The position numbers and the translations under genes are program-made. A DNA stretch of 43,806 nucleotides from UBA3103 sp002365855 (GTDB lineage Bacteria; Bacillota; Desulfotomaculia; Desulfotomaculales; Pelotomaculaceae), in NCBI GenBank assembly GCA_030627625.1, contig DAOURR010000011.1, forward strand, positions 1 to 43,806. Direction: 5' to 3'. The notes under the pieces were generated by a model. The model had not been told where the DNA came from. It saw only the letters and a list, made by a program, of their open reading frames with translations, and searched no databases. Positions 1 through 6,935 of this stretch are shown here, piece after piece (positions within the stretch are counted from its first letter, which is position 1; every line of letters starts with the position of its first letter).

Positions 1-155
1 ATGTCAAGCCTTTTTGGAATTATCTGGGCCTATTTTAAAAATATTTTTGGGTTATGCACTGGTGTTATTTTCCATCAACTGCATAAGTCCTGTATATAGT
101 ATCGTCGATTATGAAATAGCTTATAAAATATTTGACTGTGCCTCTTTCAAGTTTA
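1..155. other. Left-edge AT-rich stretch without a supported gene
   Basis: An open frame of 32 codons runs from an ATG at base 1 to a TAG at 97-99, but its upstream side is cut off, no ribosome site can be judged, and the peptide is not recognised. The rest is AT-rich and looks like the upstream region of the amidase gene. Confidence 0.4.
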
Positions 156-174
156 CGAACTAGTGTTCTATAAT
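156..174 (+). promoter_or_regulatory. LexA/DinR-like SOS box overlapping a -10 element
   Basis: Bases 156-169 read CGAACTAGTGTTCT, containing a perfect GAAC-N4-GTTC core and close to the Gram-positive LexA consensus CGAACRNRYGTTYC (mismatches at the first R and at the last base). It abuts TATAAT at 169-174. The -35 side is weak (TTCAAG at 146-151, spacing 17). A repressor bound here would block the -10, so LexA control of the amidase is inferred. Another nearby repeat, AACTAGT / ACTAGTT (158-164 and about 196-202), might extend the operator. Confidence 0.5.
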
Positions 175-247
175 ATAAATGGGTTTCGAGAAATACTAGT
201 TATATTATCCAATTATGTGGAAGTTATTTGAGGAGGGAATTATTAAC

Positions 248-934
248 ATGATCAAGCTTGTTATTGATCCAGGGCACGGAGGAAAGGATCCAGGTGCTGT
301 CGGCAACGGCCTTAAAGAAAAAGATCTGAGCCTCCATCTATGCAAACTGGTGGCGGAGAAGTTTTCAGCTTACGAAGTAGAAGTAACCCTGACCAGGACC
401 GGTGATATAGACCTGGGTCTGAACGTTCGTGTCAATATTGCTAATAATATGCAGGCGGATTATTTCTGTTCGATTCACATCAACGCCGGCGGGGGAACCG
501 GTTTTGAAAGCTTCACTTATACTTATTCAGCCGCTGATACCGAAAATTTACGCGATATCGTTCACAATATAGTGGCAGGCTACTACAAGAGCGCGGGTTT
601 CACGGACCGTGGCAAAAAACGGGCCAACTTTGCAGTCCTGCGAGATACCGAAATGCCTGCCGTCTTACTTGAAAATCTGTTTGTAGACAACCAAAATGAC
701 GCAAAAAAATTAAAAGACGCCACTTTCCTGGACGGGTTGGCAGGAGTTATAGCCGACGGGTTGGTTAATGCTTTGGGGATACCTTTGAAAAACCAGCAGT
801 CATGGGATCCGGCCGGAGAGATTGCCAAGCTGAAAGCGGGCGGCCTGATTAATAGCGACCATCAGCCGGGTGATCCGGTCATGTGGGGGGAACTGGTGAC
901 TGTTATCAACAGGTTGATGAACGCAACTAAATAG
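248..934 (+). CDS. N-acetylmuramoyl-L-alanine amidase (Amidase_3 family)
   Basis: Zinc amidase that cuts the MurNAc-L-Ala bond of peptidoglycan. The 228-residue product shows the Amidase_3 signatures: DPGHGG with zinc ligand H10, E24, SIHINA with H77, and the catalytic glutamate E142 in VLLENLF. There is no signal peptide, as in phage endolysins or the sporulation enzyme CwlC. The last ~45 residues (GEIAKLKAGGLI...PVMWGE) resemble one short SLH-like or phage-lysin tail repeat. I start at ATG 248 because AGGAGGG at 231-237 is well spaced; an in-frame ATG at 215 lacks such a site. A LexA-like box overlaps its promoter, so the gene may be SOS-induced, and a prophage-derived lysin is a possible origin. 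Function is sure at family level, physiological role is not. Confidence 0.9.
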   Translation: MIKLVIDPGHGGKDPGAVGNGLKEKDLSLHLCKLVAEKFSAYEVEVTLTRTGDIDLGLNVRVNIANNMQADYFCSIHINAGGGTGFESFTYTYSAADTENLRDIVHNIVAGYYKSAGFTDRGKKRANFAVLRDTEMPAVLLENLFVDNQNDAKKLKDATFLDGLAGVIADGLVNALGIPLKNQQSWDPAGEIAKLKAGGLINSDHQPGDPVMWGELVTVINRLMNATK

Positions 935-963
935 ATGTTTCACCTTTTAGTATTTTAAAAATA

Positions 964-998
964 TTAAGACCGAAACTGAAGCCGGCCTTAAAATTTTT
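964..998 (+). terminator. Rho-independent terminator of the amidase gene
   Basis: TTAAGACCG (964-972) pairs with CGGCCTTAA (983-991) with one mismatch, followed by a T-rich run. It lies 30 bases after the amidase stop. Confidence 0.6.
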
Positions 999-1048
999 CT
1001 ATGTTAATTAGTAAGTGTCTTGGACCTATGTGATATTCCCCTTGCATC

Positions 1049-2038
1049 TTAGTAGGCTCTCGCGTAATCTATCGCCTTTTGGGCGTTTATCAAACCGGCG
1101 CCCTGAGAGTTGGGATCCACATGTAGGTTTGTAGCCGTAATGGTAATAAACTTTTTGACATTCTCCGGCGCGAGTACGGGGTTGGCCTCCAGCAACAACG
1201 CGCTTACGCCTGAGCATATCGGCGTGGCCATGGATGTGCCGGACAAAGAGGTATACCAGGAACCAAATCTTGTATTTTTGTTTTTCTTGTCCAGTAGCGA
1301 GCCCGGTGAGCGCAAAGAAATTATGTTGATGCCCGGCGCAACAACGTCTGGTTTTAGCAGGCCGTCAAAGGTGGGCCCCCGGCTTGAAAAATCAGCGATT
1401 TTATCATCTGTCAGGTTTACTGTGCCCATGTCGTCCGAGGCGCCTACAGTAATGGCTGAAGGGGCTATTACCGGAGAATCTATTGTACCCTCACCGGGAT
1501 CGCTGTTCCCGGCGGCGACGCAAACAACAATTCCTCTTTGCCACACTTCCTCCACCGCCGTTGCCAGCGGGTCGTCGCGGTAAGAAGTGCTTGCTGTGCT
1601 GCCCAGCGACATGGATAAAATCCTGATCCTGTATTGCTCTTTGTTTTCCACGGCCCAAGTCAGCCCTGATATTACTTCCGATGTTGAGCCGGAACCATAC
1701 TTATCGAGAACTTTTATACCGATAAGATTGGCATCCGGGGCAGGGCTGCGGAACATTTCCTGCGATTGCAAGCCGTTCGAGGCAATGTCGCCTGCCACAT
1801 GTGTTCCGTGTCCGTTGTCGTCGTAAGGAGAGTCGCGATTATTTATAACATCCCGGAAGGCGATTATTCGGTTCTTCGGCATGGTTAAGTCAGGGTGAGG
1901 GTATATGCCTGTATCTAATACTGCTATTGCCACGTCCTTACCGGTAATACCTTCCGCCCAAACAGACGGGGCCTGAACTGTAGGCGCGGCAGTATCCAGG
2001 ACCGTATGGACTGTACGGTCGTACCATATTTTTCCCAC
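1049..2038 (-). CDS. AprX-like subtilisin-family (S8) serine protease, prodomain apparently missing
   Basis: The 329-residue product has the full catalytic triad of subtilases: D42 in AVLDTGIYPHPDL, H77 in DDNGHGTHVAG, S269 in SGTSMATP, plus VCVAAGNS with the oxyanion-hole Asn. Local similarity is strongest to Bacillus AprX (for example PYDDNGHGTH, FSSRGPT, APGVNIISLRSP-like). AprX is about 440 residues with a ~100-residue N-terminal region; this gene starts at GTG 2038, just before the mature domain, without a good ribosome site. The preceding in-frame codons encode ISRV, which continues the AprX-like alignment, but a TAG lies at 2051-2053. The protein has no signal peptide, so it would be cytosolic. 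It may be a 5'-truncated gene or a naturally short variant; the protease domain itself looks intact. Confidence 0.85.
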   Translation of the reverse strand: MGKIWYDRTVHTVLDTAAPTVQAPSVWAEGITGKDVAIAVLDTGIYPHPDLTMPKNRIIAFRDVINNRDSPYDDNGHGTHVAGDIASNGLQSQEMFRSPAPDANLIGIKVLDKYGSGSTSEVISGLTWAVENKEQYRIRILSMSLGSTASTSYRDDPLATAVEEVWQRGIVVCVAAGNSDPGEGTIDSPVIAPSAITVGASDDMGTVNLTDDKIADFSSRGPTFDGLLKPDVVAPGINIISLRSPGSLLDKKNKNTRFGSWYTSLSGTSMATPICSGVSALLLEANPVLAPENVKKFITITATNLHVDPNSQGAGLINAQKAIDYARAY

Positions 2039-2053
2039 CCGGGATATTTGCTA

Positions 2054-2152
2054 AGGGGGAAAGAGGTGTTTGTACACAAATAATCTCCCGGCATAGTCCC
2101 GGGTTTCTACCGGCAGGAGGATATCCCCGTCTGATTGAATGATAAACAGTTT
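2054..2152 (-). pseudogene. Possible relic of the protease 5' region
   Basis: In the same frame as the AprX-like gene, 33 codons are open between a TGA (2153-2155) and the TAG at 2051-2053, ending in RLFVYKHLFPP. The peptide looks protein-like rather than random, but I cannot align it to a known prodomain. Further upstream the DNA turns AT-rich and is full of stops. This may be a decayed prodomain or chance. Confidence 0.25.
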
Positions 2153-2304
2153 TCAAAAAAAAGTAAAAATATAAAAAAAGCTAATCTTAACAAACAGTCG
2201 ATTAAAATTTTGCGCCTCTAATTCAATTTAATATATATTTAAGGTTTTAATAATTACTCATTAAGATTAAGAGTGTAGTATAAATAAAAAACGATGGGGG
2301 TGTT

Positions 2305-2835
2305 TTGAAAGTGTTATTTAAACCCACCGAGATAGCCAACATTGCAATGAACATCGAGAAAAACGGACTTGCGTTTTACAGCGCTCTAGCCAATAGAGTC
2401 AAAGAAGGAGAGACAAAAACCCTATTTACCTTCCTGGCAAAAGAGGAAAAGGAGCACTATGACACATTTGAAAAACTGTGTTCGAAGTTAGCCTCATACC
2501 AGGTTCCTGATTTTGATGAGGAATATGATGAATACATGCAGCAGTTAGTTGATAACAATGTATTTGCCGGTGACTGCAACGCTGCCGAACTGGCGGAGAA
2601 AGTCAAGACCCCGCTGGAGGCTATAGAAATGGCTCTCGGTTTTGAAAAAGATTCTGTGATATTTTTTATACAGTTGAAAAAGGTTATGCCCGCTGTGGAA
2701 CAGTTTGCGGTCGAAGAGATGATCGAGGAGGAAAACAGGCATATTAAAAAACTGTTGTTGATCAAGAAGGATTTAACCGAGACGAGAGAGGAGTTTTATA
2801 TTACAAAAGGGGACTGGGATTCTGAGAGACAATAA
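2305..2835 (+). CDS. Ferritin-like (rubrerythrin-type) diiron protein
   Basis: A 176-residue all-helical protein with the rubrerythrin-type pattern: an early helix with IEKNGLAFY, then FLAKEEKEHYDTF (ExxH), then GFEKDSVIFF, and finally EEMIEEENRHIKKL (ExxH). These Glu/His residues are the expected ligands of a diiron site. There is no C-terminal rubredoxin domain (no CxxC pairs), so it is an erythrin-like short form. Such proteins in anaerobes act in peroxide or iron handling; the substrate is not known here. The start is TTG 2305 after GATGGGGG; GTG 2311 is an alternative. It is a single-gene unit closed by a strong terminator. Confidence 0.8.
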   Translation: MKVLFKPTEIANIAMNIEKNGLAFYSALANRVKEGETKTLFTFLAKEEKEHYDTFEKLCSKLASYQVPDFDEEYDEYMQQLVDNNVFAGDCNAAELAEKVKTPLEAIEMALGFEKDSVIFFIQLKKVMPAVEQFAVEEMIEEENRHIKKLLLIKKDLTETREEFYITKGDWDSERQ

Positions 2836-2861
2836 GTTCGTTGGTTACTAATATTTTATAG

Positions 2862-2900
2862 TAATCCAAGGCCCTACCTGACAGGTAGGGCCTTGGATTA
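2862..2900. terminator. Strong bidirectional hairpin terminator
   Basis: A perfect 18-bp stem (2862-2879 with 2883-2900) closes a 3-base loop between the convergent ferritin-like and GGDEF genes. Its right arm contains the stop codon of the GGDEF gene. T-rich flanks exist on both sides. Confidence 0.8.
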
Positions 2901-3707
2901 TTCTGACAAGGTTATTGGACCATATTGATTTCGATTTCCGATGCTGCGCTTTTTTTCATACATTCTGCTATCCGCCAGGTTGATCAAGTCATCTATTTTA
3001 TCACCGTCTTCCGGGTATACAGCTATCCCGTAAGTAATGCCAATTTTATATACACCAGACACCTCAATCCTTGCGAGGGATTCTTCCAATCTTTGCAAGA
3101 GTGCTATTGCGCCGCCATAGTCTGTGTGGGGGATTAGCAGGACGAACTCGTCCCCGCCAAAGCGGGCCAGGGTGTCAGATGCCCGAATTAACTGGCTGAT
3201 GTTTTCAGACACTTTTTTTAGAGCAGCATCGCCTAAAGCATGCCCCAGGTGATCCTTGATACCCTTAAAATTTATAAGGTCAATAAAGGCAATGGAGAGG
3301 GGCAGGTTGTAACGCTTGGCGCGCTTTAGCTCTGAAGCTGATAGATCTATTAACGAATGCCTGTTATGCAGGCCGGTTAAAGGATCTGTCCCGGCAATTA
3401 TCAGCAGTTTTTTGATAATTAGCAATGAACCGGCTGCAAAAAGTAAAACACCGAATGCCATGAAGCTGTTCCCAAAAATTTTTATGGTCATACCCGGCAG
3501 CATATAAAACTCATCTAATAGATCCAGCGCCGCCCCTACCGCAAAAAACCCTATGCCCGACAAAAACGCCAGCCACATCCGTTCCCTCCCGTAAGCACTG
3601 TAAAGTTTATGGAAAGAAAAAAGAAGGACCAGGGAAACAATAAGTATTATCGATTCCGTGATAATATCTCCCGGATACAAGTTGGTTTTTAACGGATACG
3701 GAAACAT
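2898..3707 (-). CDS. Membrane-bound GGDEF protein, probable diguanylate cyclase
   Basis: The 269-residue protein has about three hydrophobic spans in the first ~100 residues, then a GGDEF domain. The active-site loop is a canonical FGGDEF, and the inhibitory I-site RxxD is present as RASD, five residues before it. It would make c-di-GMP from two GTP at the membrane. Two positions are off consensus: the usual DxDxFKxxND reads DLINFKGIKD, so the second Asp is Ile and the Asn that contacts the guanine (N335 of PleD) is Lys. Mg-binding Asp and the later GHALGD are kept. Activity is therefore likely but not certain. It has no obvious sensory domain besides the membrane part. Confidence 0.85.
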   Translation of the reverse strand: MFPYPLKTNLYPGDIITESIILIVSLVLLFSFHKLYSAYGRERMWLAFLSGIGFFAVGAALDLLDEFYMLPGMTIKIFGNSFMAFGVLLFAAGSLLIIKKLLIIAGTDPLTGLHNRHSLIDLSASELKRAKRYNLPLSIAFIDLINFKGIKDHLGHALGDAALKKVSENISQLIRASDTLARFGGDEFVLLIPHTDYGGAIALLQRLEESLARIEVSGVYKIGITYGIAVYPEDGDKIDDLINLADSRMYEKKRSIGNRNQYGPITLSE

Positions 3708-3856
3708 ACAGGCAACCTCTAAAAAGCTATTTTGTGCCAGAAAAGACAGTAGGATTATGATTCTACAAATTTATATAGAATCCCTTCGTATTAGAGGAAA
3801 ATGTACATATTTTCAGGAGAAAAAAGGAAATATGACTGTTGCGGCGTAAAGAATAA

Positions 3857-4237
3857 TGCGAAGAAAGCCATTATTTATTATCAATATTTAAGCCAGGCCC
3901 CCTGACCGTCGAAGAAACAACTGAAATGCGCAGGCACAGCGAGATAGGTAACCGCATCGCGCAGTCGGCGCACAACCTGGTGCCGATTGCGGACTGGATC
4001 CTTAAGCATCATGAGTGGTGGAATGGCAAAGGGTACCCACTCGGCTTAAAAGAAGAAGAGATTCCCCTGGAATGCCGAATACTGGCCATTGCCGACGCTT
4101 ATGACGCCATGACCAGCAGGCGCCCTTACCGCGAGGCTATGTCACATGAAGAAGCAGTAGCTGAGCTAAAAAAATATGCTGGAATCCAGTTTGATCCCTT
4201 CCTGGTCCAAAAATTTCTGGAGGTATTGTCAAAGTAG
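3857..4237 (+). pseudogene. 3' remnant of an HD-GYP phosphodiesterase gene
   Basis: The open frame after a TAA at 3854-3856 begins to resemble HD-GYP proteins at IFKPGPLTVEETTEM (from 3884) and then continues through HHEWWNGKGYPLG, IADAYDAMTS and RPYREAMSHEEA to a normal C-terminus. HD-GYP enzymes degrade c-di-GMP. The N-terminal half of the domain, which carries the HD metal ligands and the preceding helices, is absent, and upstream DNA is AT-rich with stops. An internal ATG at 3926 could start a 103-residue peptide, but it has no ribosome site and would lack the active site. I read it as a truncated pseudogene; parent domain architecture is unknown. Confidence 0.75.
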
Positions 4238-4530
4238 GGCTACTATTACCGGCAGCCCTACAACAGTAGATTCAACAGCTAGTGTGCTGCGTCAGGAATA
4301 AGTGTATTTACCAGTGGTCTTTCACTTTGAGGCTGCTTTTTTATTTTCACAAGTAAAAATGTACGTCTAGCAAAACAGGGCACGATCAGTACTTTATCAG
4401 CTTAATGACATTGACCTGATCATACAGAAGACCCCCGATGTAAGGCCCTGGCCAGGGTGTATAAAACTAGAACAAAGGCTGGCATTATATAGGTAAGATA
4501 GTGTTTTTTAATTCTAAGGGAGGTCATGGC
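4238..4530. other. Intergenic region, nothing firmly recognised
   Basis: A short hairpin (GTAGGGCT at 4234-4241 with AGCCCTAC at 4254-4261) spans the stop of the HD-GYP remnant but lacks a T-run. The rest has mixed composition without a recognisable gene or RNA. It should contain the promoter of the DUF3793 gene. Confidence 0.4.
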
Positions 4531-5142
4531 GTGGATAGAGATCAAAAATTTAAATATTTGGAGTGCCTGAACAGGCTGCAGGGGAAAGATTATCTCGCGG
4601 CTACCATCTCCTTTGGCGCCGCTCCCACGATTAAAGGCAAGAAACCGTCCTCCCTGCTTACTTTTACTATGACGAGAAAAAACCTTCTTGCTCTGTGGCA
4701 TTATTATAAACAGGATTTGTGCCGGGAGTTAAACCTGGAGTATTTCGAGCTTAAAGACAGAGGGGAAAGCGTATCGGTACTGTTTTACAGGAGGAAAATG
4801 CTTGAAAGGCATGTCGCTAACAAGCACAACCTGGCCTTTTTGAATAGTGTGGGCTATCAGGAAGCTGTTACCTTGGACGAAAAGCTGCAATTGCTAAAAA
4901 GCAGGTTTGCCTCCACCTGTGCCCATGAAGTGGGCATATTTTTAGGAATTCCGGTTGAGGATGTGGAAGGTTTCATGGAACACAAGGGAAAACATTATTT
5001 ATTATCCAGGTACTGGAAGGTATACCGAAACCGGGAGCGGGCTGAACTGCTTTTTGGAATCTATGACGAGGCCAGGAGCAATATAGCCAGAGCTGTTGTA
5101 AGCTTTAGCGAAGGATACAGTTCACCTCAGGATTACAGGTAG
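4531..5142 (+). CDS. DUF3793 family protein
   Basis: A soluble 203-residue protein of the DUF3793 family, seen mostly in Clostridia; its biochemical role is unknown. Family-like stretches are VLFYRRKMLERHV, FLNSVGYQEAVTLDEKL, CAHEVGIFLGIPVEDVEGF and YLLSRYWKVYRNRERAE. No membrane span or signal peptide is visible. GTG 4531 is chosen because TAAGGGAGG ends 7 bases before it; an in-frame GTG at 4501 has no site. It stands alone between a decayed gene and a repeat element. DUF3793 genes are often found near iron or metal-related genes, but nothing here supports a role. Confidence 0.75.
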   Translation: MDRDQKFKYLECLNRLQGKDYLAATISFGAAPTIKGKKPSSLLTFTMTRKNLLALWHYYKQDLCRELNLEYFELKDRGESVSVLFYRRKMLERHVANKHNLAFLNSVGYQEAVTLDEKLQLLKSRFASTCAHEVGIFLGIPVEDVEGFMEHKGKHYLLSRYWKVYRNRERAELLFGIYDEARSNIARAVVSFSEGYSSPQDYR

Positions 5143-5160
5143 GGAGCCGGCCTATGGGAT

Positions 5161-5265
5161 AGAAGGGGTCAGATAGAAGGGGTCAGGCTTGCATTATTGC
5201 ATTAGTGCTATTGCTGATGCAATAATGCAAGCATGACCCCTTTGCCTTGCATGACCCCTTTGCCT
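5161..5265. repeat. Palindromic REP/MITE-like element with duplicated ends
   Basis: Arms 5177-5202 and 5217-5242 form a 26-bp inverted repeat with one mismatch around a 14-base loop. The ends are duplicated: AGAAGGGGTCAG occurs at 5161-5172 and 5175-5186, and GCATGACCCCTTTGCCT at 5231-5247 and 5249-5265. The element has no coding capacity. Such palindromes resemble those mobilised by Y1 (IS200/REP-associated) transposases. Only this copy is in the window. Confidence 0.65.
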
Positions 5266-5293
5266 TGACATAATCTTTCACCTGTAATATATT
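5265..5293 (+). promoter_or_regulatory. Sigma-A promoter of the ArsR-type gene
   Basis: TTGACA at 5265-5270 and TATATT at 5288-5293 are separated by 17 bases, nearly consensus. The -35 box overlaps the end of the palindromic repeat element, so the insertion may have supplied or altered this promoter. Confidence 0.75.
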
Positions 5294-5310
5294 TATTACA
5301 GGTGAAAGAT
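5273..5310. promoter_or_regulatory. 38-bp operator-like perfect palindrome
   Basis: Arms 5273-5288 and 5295-5310 are perfectly complementary over 16 bp with a 6-base centre. The palindrome covers the spacer and the -10 box of the promoter just upstream of the ArsR-type gene. This is the classic geometry for autorepression by a winged-helix dimer. Folding as an RNA hairpin in the leader is an alternative use. Confidence 0.65.
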
Positions 5311-5409
5311 ATGATAGTTACCGATATCAACGTTTGAAAGGGGGGGTAGGAGATAAATGATAAAAATAATTTAAAACCAATATCACCTTCCGGAGACGGA
5401 TTAGTCAAA

Positions 5410-5730
5410 ATGCTAGAGGCAATGGCAAATCCACACCGGTTAAGAATTATTGCTTTGCTGAACGGCAGGCGTATCCATGTGAGTCAGCTCGCCCGTGAGG
5501 TTATGATAAGCCGACCGCTGTTATACATGCATTTGAAGCGCTTAGAGAATGCTGGGTTGGTGACGAGCAAAATGGAATTATCCGAGGATGGCAAAGCAAT
5601 GAATTACTACGAAATAACTTCGTTTGTACTCCATCTAAGTCCAGAGAGCATTGCTGAAGCGGTAAATACGCTAAGTATTAAAAAACCTGACGGTATTGAT
5701 TTAATGAAAGATGAGAAGGGGGATAAATAA
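5410..5730 (+). CDS. ArsR-type winged-helix transcriptional regulator
   Basis: A 106-residue protein with an ArsR-like HTH: MANPHRLRIIALL forms the first helices, VSQLAREVMISRPLLYMHLKRLENAGLV is the helix-turn-helix, followed by the wing (SKMELSEDGKAMNYYEIT). No CxC metal site is seen, so it probably does not sense metals like ArsR itself. The start is uncertain: ATG 5410 has only a weak site, while the open frame extends back to 5350 next to a strong GGGGGTAGGAG; an ATG at 5357 there is out of frame. Its stop overlaps the next gene's ATG by one base, so the two are translationally coupled. A palindromic operator over its promoter suggests autoregulation. Confidence 0.75.
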   Translation: MLEAMANPHRLRIIALLNGRRIHVSQLAREVMISRPLLYMHLKRLENAGLVTSKMELSEDGKAMNYYEITSFVLHLSPESIAEAVNTLSIKKPDGIDLMKDEKGDK

Positions 5731-6017
5731 TGAACAATTTTCCAAATGAGTTTGCCGGAATGGGTTTTGTGCTCGTTATATTGACGCTGGTTACTATATT
5801 AATCGTAGTTGTGATAACGCAAGGACTAAAAACCGCGCAAGCAAAAGCTAAGAGCATGGTTGAAATCGCCAGGGACGAGGCGTATCGCAAGCTTGCGGAG
5901 GAAGCCATTTCAGTGCAGCAGAAGATAGCCGGGGATCAACAGAAGATAGTTAAGGATCTATCTGAGATGAAGGAGCATATAAATGCCATGGAGAAGATGC
6001 TTCGAGAGGTTAATTGA
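5730..6017 (+). CDS. Small one-span membrane protein with coiled coil
   Basis: Ninety-five residues: a single hydrophobic span at about residues 10-31 (MGFVLVILTLVTILIVVVI), then a charged, helical tail from about 38 to 95 with a heptad-like pattern (KLAEEAISVQQKIAGDQQKI). The family is not recognised. It shares a TAATG overlap with the preceding ArsR-type gene and ends at a hairpin, so the two form a closed unit. Membrane partners of this shape may tether or titrate the regulator or sense envelope stress; that is inference only. Confidence 0.65.
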   Translation: MNNFPNEFAGMGFVLVILTLVTILIVVVITQGLKTAQAKAKSMVEIARDEAYRKLAEEAISVQQKIAGDQQKIVKDLSEMKEHINAMEKMLREVN

Positions 6018-6033
6018 GGGTTAACACAAACTG

Positions 6034-6059
6034 GAAGGCTGCCGTTACTGGCAGCCTTC
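6034..6059. terminator. Bidirectional hairpin between convergent genes
   Basis: GAAGGCTGCC (6034-6043) pairs perfectly with GGCAGCCTTC (6050-6059) around a 6-base loop, between the small membrane protein and sigK. It overlaps the last codons of sigK. T-runs are poor. Confidence 0.55.
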
Positions 6060-6752
6060 AGCGGTAAATTCCCGGGCAAGCTTGCTGATTGCCCTTTTTT
6101 CAATGCGTGAAACATATGATCGTGAAATACCCAGGTGCCGGGCTATTTCGCGCTGGGTCTTGCGGTCCCCGTTTTCCAAACCGAATCTCAATTCAAGCAC
6201 CTTTTTTTCACGGCGCGTAAGGAGACATACTTTCTCACGCAGGCGCTTTTGCTCAAAACGGTTTTCTACCAGTTCAGACACGACTTCCGGATGAGTGCCA
6301 AGGATATCGATTAAGGTGATTTCGTTTCCTTCTTTGTCCACACCTATCGGGTCATAGAGCGAGACCTCAGACCTTACTTTTTTCATAAACCTCAGGTGCA
6401 TCAGGATCTCATTTTCTATGCACCTGGCAGCATAGGTAGCCAGCCGGGTCCCTTTGCCGGGATTAAAGGTATTGATTGCTTTGATCAGGCCGATGGCGCC
6501 TATGGAAATCAGATCATCGGGGTCTTCCCCTGTGGAATCGAATTTTTTTACAATGTGTGCTACCAGGCGGAGATTACGTTCGGTCAGGACGTTGCGAGCC
6601 TTTTCATCACCCCGCTTCAAAAGCCGCAGGTATTTCGCCTCCTCCTCCTCAGAAAGCGGCTGTGGAAACGTGTTGTTGGCAATATAGGAAACGAGCAGCA
6701 GGAGTCCGTTGACAAGCGACACAACGGTTAGGGTCCAGAGACCAGGCAGCAT
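6045..6752 (-). CDS. sigK: Sporulation sigma factor SigK (uninterrupted)
   Basis: RNA polymerase sigma-K, the late mother-cell factor that drives spore coat and cortex genes. The 235-residue product matches the family along its length: a hydrophobic N-terminal pro-like segment (SLVNGLLLLVSYIANNTFPQP), region 2 (ERNLRLVAHIVKKF, DLISIGAIGLIKAI, ATYAARCIENEILMHLR) and region 4 (TQREIARHLGISRSYVSRIEKRA). It is a single continuous gene, without the skin-type split seen in Bacillus subtilis and Clostridioides difficile. The N-terminal segment suggests activation by processing. ATG 6752 follows GGGGGGTGGG. Upstream, CATATTAT preceded by an AAATA motif could be a sigma-E type promoter, but this is weak. 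Confidence 0.92.
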   Translation of the reverse strand: MLPGLWTLTVVSLVNGLLLLVSYIANNTFPQPLSEEEEAKYLRLLKRGDEKARNVLTERNLRLVAHIVKKFDSTGEDPDDLISIGAIGLIKAINTFNPGKGTRLATYAARCIENEILMHLRFMKKVRSEVSLYDPIGVDKEGNEITLIDILGTHPEVVSELVENRFEQKRLREKVCLLTRREKKVLELRFGLENGDRKTQREIARHLGISRSYVSRIEKRAISKLAREFTAEGCQ

Positions 6753-6935
6753 CCATTACCCACCCCCCAATAAATTGCATGCAATAAATAATATGTAAGC
6801 GGCAAGTATTTTGGTGCATGTACAGTCGAAAATTGTTTTTAGAGAGGATTTTTACTTAACACCGGAGAAGATATATACTTTTAAGCAGGTCTGTAAAAAC
6901 TTCTATTAGGACCATATGCGGAGGGAGCAGCGATA

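Noticed and set aside
1..99. A 32-codon gene at the left edge
   Set aside because: No upstream sequence is available to judge the start, and the peptide is not recognised.
5161..5310. CRISPR array because of repeated GGGGTCA and TGACCCC units
   Set aside because: There are only two copies on each side in opposite orientation and no regular spacers; it is a palindromic element.
6045..6752. A skin-type element interrupting sigK
   Set aside because: The sigK frame is continuous from start to stop.
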